Shown piece by piece: positions 1-6,385 of a stretch of 9,190 nt of DNA. Both the position numbers and the translations under genes were made by a program. A model generated the notes under the pieces. That model did not search any database and was not told the origin of the DNA. It saw only the letters and a program-made list of their open reading frames with translations. Each line of letters begins with the position of its first letter. Position 1 is the first letter of the stretch. Origin of the DNA: Spirochaetales bacterium (lineage in GTDB: Bacteria; Spirochaetota; Spirochaetia; Sphaerochaetales; Sphaerochaetaceae); assembly GCA_012800465.1 (NCBI GenBank), contig JAAZJI010000069.1:1-9190 (forward strand), written 5' to 3'.

Positions 1-371
1 ATGCCCTCATCATCGTGGCGGCCGATCATGGGCCGTATCTGACCAAGAACGGCAAAGACCTCAACGTTCCGGCATATTCGCTTGGTGACATCACCCGGTA
101 CGATGTTCAAGACCGATATGGAACGCTGCTGGCGATCCGCTGGCCGGAAGAAGGATACGAGACCAGATACGACATCAGGATTCTTCAGGATGTCCTTCCC
201 GCCGTGTTCGCCTATATCTATGACGATGACGTGTTGTTCGACCGGCTCCGGATGGAACGGAAGACGCTCTATCCGTATGTGACGGGAGGAGTCGTGGTCG
301 AAGACGGCATCGTGGTCGGGGGCGCGGATGACGGAAGACCGTTGTTCGACCGGGTGGGAATCCGTCGCTAG
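1..371 (+). CDS. C-terminal fragment of alkaline phosphatase/sulfatase-superfamily-like protein
   Basis: The reading frame is open from the left window edge (codons in phase with position 3) to the TAG at 369-371, so only about the last 122 residues of a longer protein are visible. The fragment opens with a hydrophobic strand followed by Ala-Ala-Asp-His-Gly-Pro (Asp-His-Gly codons at 24-32). A strand ending in D-H-G is the hallmark of a metal-binding site in the alkaline phosphatase/sulfatase superfamily, which includes sulfatases, phosphoglycerol transferases and phosphoethanolamine transferases. The rest (a 'DVQDRYG' stretch, then an acidic 'YDDDVLFDRL' stretch and a Val/Gly-rich tail) I do not recognise. 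There is a GTG at 15, but it lies inside the hydrophobic strand and is not a plausible start. A role in processing surface polymers would suit the neighbouring Wzi-like and phosphonate genes, but that is inference. The family call rests mainly on one short motif. Confidence 0.6.
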   Translation, partial: ALIIVAADHGPYLTKNGKDLNVPAYSLGDITRYDVQDRYGTLLAIRWPEEGYETRYDIRILQDVLPAVFAYIYDDDVLFDRLRMERKTLYPYVTGGVVVEDGIVVGGADDGRPLFDRVGIRR

Positions 372-388
372 CTTCACCCATTCAACGA

Positions 389-397
389 TGGTATACT
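389..397 (+). promoter_or_regulatory. Candidate extended -10 promoter of the phosphonate operon
   Basis: The sequence TGG followed by TATACT (389-397) matches an extended -10 element (TGn plus TATAAT with one mismatch). No good -35 lies at normal spacing (TTCACC at 373-378 is only 13 nt upstream), which is tolerable for extended -10 promoters. Transcription would start near 404, leaving a leader of only about 15 nt that still contains the AGGA ribosome-binding site. It is the only promoter-like signal I see before the seven-gene run. It depends on sigma-70-like recognition and is unproven. Confidence 0.4.
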
Positions 398-418
398 CAA
401 ACGGGAACAGGAATGCTT

Positions 419-2176
419 ATGAAGAAATGGATTGTGTTGCTTGCACTATGCATCGTCGGGATACCTCTTTTATTTGCCGGGAATCTGCAAAAAATCCATC
501 CGCTTTCATCGCCCATCTATGAATTGATCGATTTCCTCTATATCAGTCAAGGTTTAGCGTTGCCTTCCACATCCCGCCCGTATAGCAGCGCGGAGGTGTA
601 CCATCTGTTGGATCGGATCAACTACGGGAATCTTTCGAAGATCGAACGGGAAGCGTATGACTCCATTCGGAAGGAAGCCCAACCCCCTGCAAAGGTGTTC
701 TCTTTCTCATTTCCCCTGTCTCTCGAAGCATACATCCACACGAATATAGATGATTTCACCAAACCCGAGGATTGGACCCGCGGCTATGAGGAGCGTCGCC
801 CTCTTGTTGATATCATTCTTGAGACATGGCCCGGAGACGGAGTATACGGGTTTACCTCCTACCCGATTGTCGGAACCAAGTTCACGGGACCTTATCAAGC
901 CTCCGATCTCTATGGAACGACGGCGTTTCAAAGCAATCTCAGGTTTTTCGGGTTCGGAAAAGAGTACAACGCCTCCGATTGGGGAGTTCCGTATCGAGCG
1001 TTTGCTTCGCTTGGCGGCTCCACCTGGAACATCACGATCGGACGGGAGAAGGCGGCATGGGGGCCCGGGGTAAGCGGGAACTTCATGATCGACGAGCATC
1101 TCACCTACCACAACCTCGGAAGATATACGGCGTTCAAGGATGCGTTCAAATACACGCTCCTGCTTTCCTTCTTCCCTCACCCGTCCCTGTATTATACGAA
1201 AGGGGAAGGGCCCGAATCATTTAATAAAAACCACACCTCCAGCCATAATATATTGATAGACGGCATCAATATGTTTATCGGTCATCGGCTCGAGTGGCGA
1301 TTCTTCCGTGATTCGATGGGCTTTGTCATTTCCGAATCGATCATGTATCAGTCGAAAGAGAACTATCTGGATCTTTCCATCCTCAGCCCGACGATGGTAT
1401 TCCATAACCTGTATATCCGCCAAAACGCAAACTCGATCTTGGCGTTCGAGTTCGATTATTCCCCGATGAAACACCTCAACATATATACCCAGATCGCAAT
1501 CGACGAGTTTGCACTTCCGGGAGAGGAAAACGGCTATCCCTCGGCGATGGCGTATATGCTCGGGGTGAAGGGAACCCTGCCTCAAAAGGACGGGTATCTC
1601 TTCGGCTCGCTTGAAGGGGTGTATACCGACCCATACCTCTACCTTCGGGATGACGGGAACCTCGCTGATGGAGTGGTAAATCAGGGCATTGGTGAATATG
1701 GAATCAACTGGATCGTCGCGATCAAGCGGCTGTATTCCAATTCCTCAATATTCTATGAAGAAGATTTCATCGGCTATCCCCATGGCGGAGACGCCGTTGT
1801 CTTGAACGCCAATCTGGGGTATCGGAAGATCGGCAGGTGGAATGCGGGAGGGAATCTCTTTTTAATGTGGCATGGGACGTTCGACAAGTGGACCCTTTGG
1901 TCGGTTGTGGGAGGAGCGGGGAATGAGCCGGTGGTGACGGCTCCGACGACAAGTCATCCGGGTGGGAATAAAAACAATCGTGATTCCAATGCCAAGGATC
2001 GGGATAGTGCAAGCCTGACGTTCGCACTTTCGGCGTATGGGTCGTATACGTGCAATCAGCACCTTGAGCTCTTTGGGCAAATCGATCTGGTGCATATCCG
2101 TCATGCCGATCATTACAGGACAACGGCCCCGATCACCGATCTGCAAACTTCTCTCGGAGTAACCTGGAGGTTCTGA
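419..2176 (+). CDS. Wzi-like outer-membrane beta-barrel protein
   Basis: This 585-residue protein starts with a signal peptide (Lys-Lys at 2-3, hydrophobic core about 4-19, likely cleavage after Ala20; no lipobox Cys). It ends in Trp-Arg-Phe; a C-terminal aromatic residue closing the last strand is the usual signal for BAM-dependent outer-membrane insertion. After a helical N-terminal part (about 25-80) come many alternating amphipathic strands rich in Tyr, Phe and Gly. A 'GREKAAWGPG' stretch with Trp214 resembles the region typical of the capsule-assembly Wzi family, whose members are outer-membrane barrels involved in surface attachment of capsule. A polar Asn/Asp/Lys-rich segment (about 505-531) looks like an extracellular loop. 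I prefer the ATG at 419 over 413 because AGGA (409-412) is then 6 nt upstream. The stop is one base from the PEP mutase start, linking it to phosphonate synthesis. The barrel call is strong; the Wzi assignment is moderate. Confidence 0.7.
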   Translation: MKKWIVLLALCIVGIPLLFAGNLQKIHPLSSPIYELIDFLYISQGLALPSTSRPYSSAEVYHLLDRINYGNLSKIEREAYDSIRKEAQPPAKVFSFSFPLSLEAYIHTNIDDFTKPEDWTRGYEERRPLVDIILETWPGDGVYGFTSYPIVGTKFTGPYQASDLYGTTAFQSNLRFFGFGKEYNASDWGVPYRAFASLGGSTWNITIGREKAAWGPGVSGNFMIDEHLTYHNLGRYTAFKDAFKYTLLLSFFPHPSLYYTKGEGPESFNKNHTSSHNILIDGINMFIGHRLEWRFFRDSMGFVISESIMYQSKENYLDLSILSPTMVFHNLYIRQNANSILAFEFDYSPMKHLNIYTQIAIDEFALPGEENGYPSAMAYMLGVKGTLPQKDGYLFGSLEGVYTDPYLYLRDDGNLADGVVNQGIGEYGINWIVAIKRLYSNSSIFYEEDFIGYPHGGDAVVLNANLGYRKIGRWNAGGNLFLMWHGTFDKWTLWSVVGGAGNEPVVTAPTTSHPGGNKNNRDSNAKDRDSASLTFALSAYGSYTCNQHLELFGQIDLVHIRHADHYRTTAPITDLQTSLGVTWRF

Positions 2177-2177
2177 T

Positions 2178-3482
2178 ATGGCTATGAAAACAGTGTATTT
2201 GGGCCTCACCGGCGACATCATCCATCCCGGGATCATCAATATCATCACCGAAGGAGCAACGTACGGGAATCTCATCGTCGGCCTGCTTACCGACAGCGCG
2301 ATCGCCCCTCATAAACGTCTGCCGTACCTGACGTTTGAACAGCGGAAAGCGGTGGTTCAGCAGATCAAGGGGGTGGTGGAGGTCGTCCCTCAGGAGGATT
2401 GGTCCTACGTTCCAAACCTCTTGAAATACAAGCCGGATTATATCATTCATGGGGACGATTGGATGACGGGACCGGAGAGCAAAATCCGCGCCGAGGTGTT
2501 TGAAACGATGGCTCGGCTCGGTGGAGAAGTGATTGAGATTCCGTATACCAAAGGCCTCAACTCTTCCGCGTTGGTTGAGCAGCAGCGTTCCTTGGGAACA
2601 ACGCCTGAAATCCGCCTCGGTACGCTGAGGCGGCTGTTAGCCGCAAAACCGATCGTGCGGATTCTGGAGGTTCACCACGGACTCTCCGGTCTGATCGTCG
2701 AACATGTTGCTGTTCAAAAGAATGGCGAGACGGTGAGCTTTGATGGGATGTGGTCTTCAAGCCTTACCGACTCCACCTCCAAAGGAAAGCCGGATATCGA
2801 AGCGGTCGATTTGACGACCCGCCTTCAAGGCATCACGGATATTCTGGAGTGTACGACCAAACCGATCATCTACGACGGCGATACCGGAGGGCTGGCCGAG
2901 CACTTTGTATACACCGTTCGCACGTTGGAGCGCAACGGAGTCTCGGCAGTCATCATCGAAGATAAGGTCGGGCTGAAGAAGAACTCGCTGTTTGGCACCG
3001 ATGTGAAACAGGATCTTGCTCCCATTGAGGAGTTCAGTGAAAAAATCAGCATGGGCAAGCGGGCCCAGGTGACTAAATCGTTCATGATCATCGCCCGTCT
3101 CGAAGCCCTTATTGCCGGACAAAGCGTCGAAGAGGCTCTTAAGCGGGCGTTTGCGTATGTCGAAGCGGGTGCCGATGGGGTGATGATCCACAGCAAGGAG
3201 AAGAGCGGTGATGACATCAAGGCGTTTTGCCTCGCGTTTCGCAAGGTATATTCGCATATTCCGATCGTCGTCGTTCCGACAACGTACAATCATCGAACCG
3301 AGGAAGAGTTCATCGAGTGGGGGGTGAATATCGTCATCTATGCGAACCACCTGCTTCGGGCTTCCTATCCTGCAATGGTCAATGTTGCTCAATCAATTCT
3401 TGAACATGGACGGTCGAAAGAGGCCGATCCGCTGTGCATGCCGATCAAAGAGATTCTCGAGCTGATTCCGGGGACGAAGTGA
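2178..3482 (+). CDS. pepM: Phosphoenolpyruvate mutase with N-terminal cytidylyltransferase-like domain
   Basis: The enzyme rearranges PEP to phosphonopyruvate, the C-P bond-forming entry step of nearly all phosphonate biosynthesis; it is cytosolic and Mg-dependent. The 434 residues form two domains. Residues 1-140 are a cytidylyltransferase-like Rossmann domain (GDIIHPG at 12-18, GLLTD at 35-39, HGDDW at 91-95). Residues 141-434 are the PEP mutase/isocitrate lyase-type barrel. The diagnostic PEP mutase signature EDKVGLKKNS is at 261-270. Mg-site-like DGDTGG is at 233-238, and an ARLEA segment with the expected Arg is at 306-310. In the N-terminal domain the second His of the canonical HxGH motif is Ile19, so nucleotidyl transfer by this half is doubtful. 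ATG 2178 is chosen over ATG 2184 because GGAGG (2166-2170) is 7 nt upstream of it. The next gene follows after 7 nt. The function of the C-terminal half is very secure. Symbols aepX and pepM are both used for the family. Confidence 0.95.
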   Translation: MAMKTVYLGLTGDIIHPGIINIITEGATYGNLIVGLLTDSAIAPHKRLPYLTFEQRKAVVQQIKGVVEVVPQEDWSYVPNLLKYKPDYIIHGDDWMTGPESKIRAEVFETMARLGGEVIEIPYTKGLNSSALVEQQRSLGTTPEIRLGTLRRLLAAKPIVRILEVHHGLSGLIVEHVAVQKNGETVSFDGMWSSSLTDSTSKGKPDIEAVDLTTRLQGITDILECTTKPIIYDGDTGGLAEHFVYTVRTLERNGVSAVIIEDKVGLKKNSLFGTDVKQDLAPIEEFSEKISMGKRAQVTKSFMIIARLEALIAGQSVEEALKRAFAYVEAGADGVMIHSKEKSGDDIKAFCLAFRKVYSHIPIVVVPTTYNHRTEEEFIEWGVNIVIYANHLLRASYPAMVNVAQSILEHGRSKEADPLCMPIKEILELIPGTK

Positions 3483-3489
3483 GGGCTGT

Positions 3490-4620
3490 ATGATTGATCC
3501 TGTGGATTTTCTTCGTCAACTCCAACTTCACGGAACGGAGTTTTTTACCGGTGTCCCCGATTCGCTTCTGAAGAGCCTCTGTGCGTACATCACCGACACC
3601 GTGGATTCCAAACGGCACATCATCGCGGCTAATGAAGGCAATGCGATAGCCTTGGCAAGTGGGTATCATCTAGCATCCTCTACGATTCCCTTCGTCTACA
3701 TGCAGAACTCCGGCCAAGGCAATGCCATCAATCCCCTTTTATCGCTCGCAGATGAGGAAGTGTACAAGATTCCGATGCTTCTCTGTGTCGGATGGCGGGG
3801 TGAACCCACGGTAAAGGATGAGCCGCAGCATGTCAAACAAGGCAAGGTCACAGCCTCGCTCTTTGAAGCGATGGGGATTCCCTGTCAGGTTCTTTCATCG
3901 GATCGATTCGAGATGATTGACCAGATTCAAGAAGCATACGCTTCGATAAAGAAGCGAAGCGCTCCCTATGCCCTGATCATCCGCAAGAACACGTTCAGTG
4001 CCTATACTCGCAACAGTGAGGCCAACGCTTTTGGTTCATTCACCCGGGAAGAGGCCCTGCGGGCATTGATTGACGGTCTTCGTGATGATGCGATCGTCGT
4101 GTCCACGACCGGGATGGCCTCCCGGGAACTCTATGAGCTGCGGGAAGCGCGTTCGGAGGGACATGAAAGGGATTTCCTTACCGTCGGTTCGATGGGTCAT
4201 GCATCTCAGATCGCGTTGGGAATAGCGCTGAAAGAAACCCAACGGAACGTAGTTTGCATCGACGGCGACGGTTCGGCCTTGATGCACCTAGGGGGGATGG
4301 CGATCATCGGTTCGCTGGGCTTGGACAATTATCTTCATGTCATCATAAACAATGGAGCTCACGATTCGGTCGGCGGACAGCCTACGGTCGGGAAGACCGT
4401 TGATTTTCTTGCCGTAGCAAAGGGATTGGGGTACAAAACGGTGAAACGAGTAGAATCATTACATGAAATTTCATCGTTCGTCTCCGAATCCCATGAAGGT
4501 CCGGTTTGTGTTGAAATACGGGTAAAAAAAGGGAACAGAAGCGATTTGGGGAGACCCAAGACCACTCCTGTTGAAAACAAGGAGGCGTTCATGCACTATG
4601 TGAGCAAGGAGGGACGTTGA
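3490..4620 (+). CDS. aepY: Phosphonopyruvate decarboxylase (TPP-dependent)
   Basis: It decarboxylates phosphonopyruvate to phosphonoacetaldehyde with thiamine pyrophosphate and Mg. This irreversible step drives the unfavourable PEP mutase reaction forward. The 376-residue length is usual for this compact family. The N-terminal pyrimidine-binding domain has 'FFTGVPDSLLK' (18-28) and NEGNAIALA (48-56) with the cofactor-activating Glu49. 'GWRGEP' (101-106) followed by 'DEPQH' (110-114) is typical of phosphonopyruvate/sulfopyruvate decarboxylases. The C-terminal pyrophosphate-binding domain has GDG (259-261) and Asn-Asn (287-288), the classic TPP motif, followed by 'GAHDSVGGQPT'. GAGGG (3481-3485) lies 4 nt before the ATG and overlaps the pepM stop. 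The stop TGA overlaps the next ATG by one base. A sulfopyruvate decarboxylase is the main alternative but is made unlikely by the adjacent pepM. The symbol ppd is also used. Confidence 0.94.
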   Translation: MIDPVDFLRQLQLHGTEFFTGVPDSLLKSLCAYITDTVDSKRHIIAANEGNAIALASGYHLASSTIPFVYMQNSGQGNAINPLLSLADEEVYKIPMLLCVGWRGEPTVKDEPQHVKQGKVTASLFEAMGIPCQVLSSDRFEMIDQIQEAYASIKKRSAPYALIIRKNTFSAYTRNSEANAFGSFTREEALRALIDGLRDDAIVVSTTGMASRELYELREARSEGHERDFLTVGSMGHASQIALGIALKETQRNVVCIDGDGSALMHLGGMAIIGSLGLDNYLHVIINNGAHDSVGGQPTVGKTVDFLAVAKGLGYKTVKRVESLHEISSFVSESHEGPVCVEIRVKKGNRSDLGRPKTTPVENKEAFMHYVSKEGR

Positions 4621-5624
4621 TGATTGACCCACACAATGCGCTGATCGTCATCAGCGGAGTCGCCGGAATGACCGGCAGTCTTGTTGCACGAAAGCTTCTT
4701 GACCGAGGGTACTCGGTGATCGGATTTGACAACTTCTTCGCCGGTTCACGGTCGGATGTCGCAGCGTTGAAGGAGTATTCCCGCTTCACCTTCCATGAAT
4801 ACGACATCAATGATCGGGAAGAGATGGATCGCCTGTTCAAAGGTCTTGATGAATCACCCCGAAAGGAGCTTCATTTCATCAACTGTGCAGCGGTCGTCCA
4901 CACCACCCACTTTTATGAGATCGAAGCCACGTTTGCGACCAATGTGCTTGCAATGAAGGATATGCTCACACGATGCATCACCCACCGGTTCGTTTCCTAT
5001 ATAAACTGCAGTACCAGCGAAGTGTATTCGATGGACTCCTACAAAGAAGGAGGGGTGCGGGAGGATATGCCGGTCTTGGTGGCGACCGCCGAGCAATCGC
5101 AGCGAACCAGCTATGCCGTCGGAAAGCTCCTTACCGAATTCATGATGAAGGATCGGGTCGCAAAGGGGTTGATTCTGGGGTGTTCGATCCGCTTTGCAAA
5201 TGTATACAGCCCGAGCGAGCTGCATGACCAGCACATCATTCCCCACATCATCACCTCATTAATGGAACACGATGAAGTGACGCTTTTGGAGCATGCGAAG
5301 GAGACGCAGCGAACCTTCCTGCACAACGATGACAGCGCCGAGGCGGTGATCGCGCTATTGATGACTCCCAGTGCGTTGGACGGCTCGGTGTATAACGTAG
5401 GAACCACCGAAGAGATTGCGATACCGCATCTGGTCGAAAAGATCGGTGCGATGCTGGGCAACCCGAAACCGCGTATCCGCTATCAGGGCAGTCGAAGCGC
5501 CGATCCCCACCGTCGGATGCTCAACTGTGATAAATTGATGGAAGCAACGGGTTGGAGACCCAAAAAGACGCTTGATGCGGGGTTGGCCGAATGCATCGCC
5601 TACCGTCAAGGGAATCGGCGATGA
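4620..5624 (+). CDS. Extended SDR, NAD-dependent epimerase/dehydratase family
   Basis: This 334-residue protein has the extended short-chain dehydrogenase/reductase layout seen in NDP-sugar epimerases and dehydratases. The nucleotide-binding motif is G13-x2-G16-x2-G19, with Asp37 at the end of the second strand ('GFDNFFAGS'), which favours NAD(H). The active site shows Ser-Thr-Ser-Glu-Val-Tyr (131-136) and the catalytic Tyr165-x3-Lys169 pair. 'RFANVYSP' (191-198), 'RTFLHNDDSAEAV' (231-243) and 'YNVGT' (258-262) are the usual substrate-domain landmarks. Near the C-terminus 'GWRPKKTLDAGL' (311-322) is standard. The start is ATG 4620, with AAGGAGGG (4606-4613) 6 nt upstream; the in-frame TTG at 4617 is too close. 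It overlaps aepY by 1 nt and the next gene by 4 nt. It could epimerise, dehydrate or reduce a nucleotide sugar, or a nucleotide-linked phosphonate made by this cluster. The substrate cannot be read from sequence. Confidence 0.85.
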   Translation: MIDPHNALIVISGVAGMTGSLVARKLLDRGYSVIGFDNFFAGSRSDVAALKEYSRFTFHEYDINDREEMDRLFKGLDESPRKELHFINCAAVVHTTHFYEIEATFATNVLAMKDMLTRCITHRFVSYINCSTSEVYSMDSYKEGGVREDMPVLVATAEQSQRTSYAVGKLLTEFMMKDRVAKGLILGCSIRFANVYSPSELHDQHIIPHIITSLMEHDEVTLLEHAKETQRTFLHNDDSAEAVIALLMTPSALDGSVYNVGTTEEIAIPHLVEKIGAMLGNPKPRIRYQGSRSADPHRRMLNCDKLMEATGWRPKKTLDAGLAECIAYRQGNRR

Positions 5625-6385
5625 AGCATGGACTATTGATCACCTCGGCGGGAATCTCAAGCCGGTTCAGTTCAAGTCTCGGCAGAGAGAGTTCGAAGAT
5701 CATCTACCATGAAGGAGACCCGCGCTTTTCGCTGTTGGGGTATCAGCTCCGAGTCGCCGAAGAACTCGATATCGGTCCCGTCATCCTTGTGTTGGGGTAT
5801 CGAAGCGATGAGATTGGAGCGTTTGCTACCCGGTACTTCCCCCATCTTGACCTTCATATTGTTTTCAATGAGCGCTATCGAGATTGGGGAAGCGGGTACA
5901 GCCTTCTTCTTGGGGTGCGCAAGGCGAAAGAGCTTGAAGTGGAGCAGGCAACCTTTCTTGAGGGGGATTTGGTCTTTGAGCGGCAATCATTGAAGAAGAT
6001 CGTTGACAGCGACCGCAGCGTGGTCACGGTTCAGCATGAATTGATCCGTTCGGATCGGGCCGTAGTCGTGTATACCGATACCGGTGGGCTCATCCACTAT
6101 GTATACGATACAAACCATGCTTCGCTTTCAATTCCGGTTCCTTTCACGAAGCTGGGGAACTCCGCCCAGATCTGGAAGTTCCATGATGCTCAACTCTTGT
6201 ACTCGATCGCCGAGACGCAGGAGATCGCAGAACACAGAGGAACGAACCTCGTGTTGGTTGAACGATACTTTCAGCGTCTCGATCCTGAGAAGATCGCCTG
6301 GGTGGAAGTGGATGGATGGGTGAACTGCAATACAGTCGAAGATTACCGGCAGGCATTGCCGCTGATGCAAAGGATGTACAGATGA
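5621..6385 (+). CDS. Small LicC/MobA-like nucleotidyltransferase
   Basis: A 254-residue single-domain protein of the sugar-phosphate/phosphocholine nucleotidyltransferase fold. The N-terminal NTP-binding loop is SAGISSRF (9-16), a divergent form of the usual LAAGxGxRL, with Lys26 in place of the conserved Pro-Lys lysine. EGD (114-116) supplies the likely metal-binding Asp. 'EVDGWVNCNTVEDY' (229-242) matches the C-terminal metal/product site that in relatives reads W-x-E-I-D-x3-D. 'NERYRDWGSGYSLLLG' (83-98) aligns by eye with 'NPIYDRTNNIYSLYLA' in the gene starting at 8812, so the two are related. It probably transfers a nucleotidyl group (CMP is likely by analogy with LicC and PntC) to a phosphonate or phosphate made in this pathway. 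The start is ATG 5621 (AAGGGAA 6 nt upstream, 4-nt overlap with the SDR), not the in-frame ATG 5591. The exact substrate is unknown. Confidence 0.75.
   Translation: MKHGLLITSAGISSRFSSSLGRESSKIIYHEGDPRFSLLGYQLRVAEELDIGPVILVLGYRSDEIGAFATRYFPHLDLHIVFNERYRDWGSGYSLLLGVRKAKELEVEQATFLEGDLVFERQSLKKIVDSDRSVVTVQHELIRSDRAVVVYTDTGGLIHYVYDTNHASLSIPVPFTKLGNSAQIWKFHDAQLLYSIAETQEIAEHRGTNLVLVERYFQRLDPEKIAWVEVDGWVNCNTVEDYRQALPLMQRMYR

Noticed and set aside
2757..3392. 211-codon open frame on the - strand
   Set aside because: It lies opposite the highly conserved PEP mutase domain and its translation shows no motif.
3931..3956. Clustered GAAGC/GCTTC repeats able to form small hairpins
   Set aside because: They lie within the conserved decarboxylase coding sequence and are explained by codons for Glu-Ala-Tyr-Ala-Ser and Lys-Lys-Arg-Ser. 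No sign of a regulatory role.
5591..5620. Ten-residue N-terminal extension of the small nucleotidyltransferase from an upstream ATG
   Set aside because: It would place extra residues before the NTP-binding loop and has no ribosome-binding site, whereas ATG 5621 has AAGGGAA at ideal distance and the 4-nt ATGA overlap seen elsewhere in the operon.
6316..6381. Upstream in-frame start extending the Rossmann protein by 22 residues
   Set aside because: It would overlap the conserved C-terminal end of the nucleotidyltransferase by about 70 nt, and ATG 6382 has its own AAAGGA at 7 nt.
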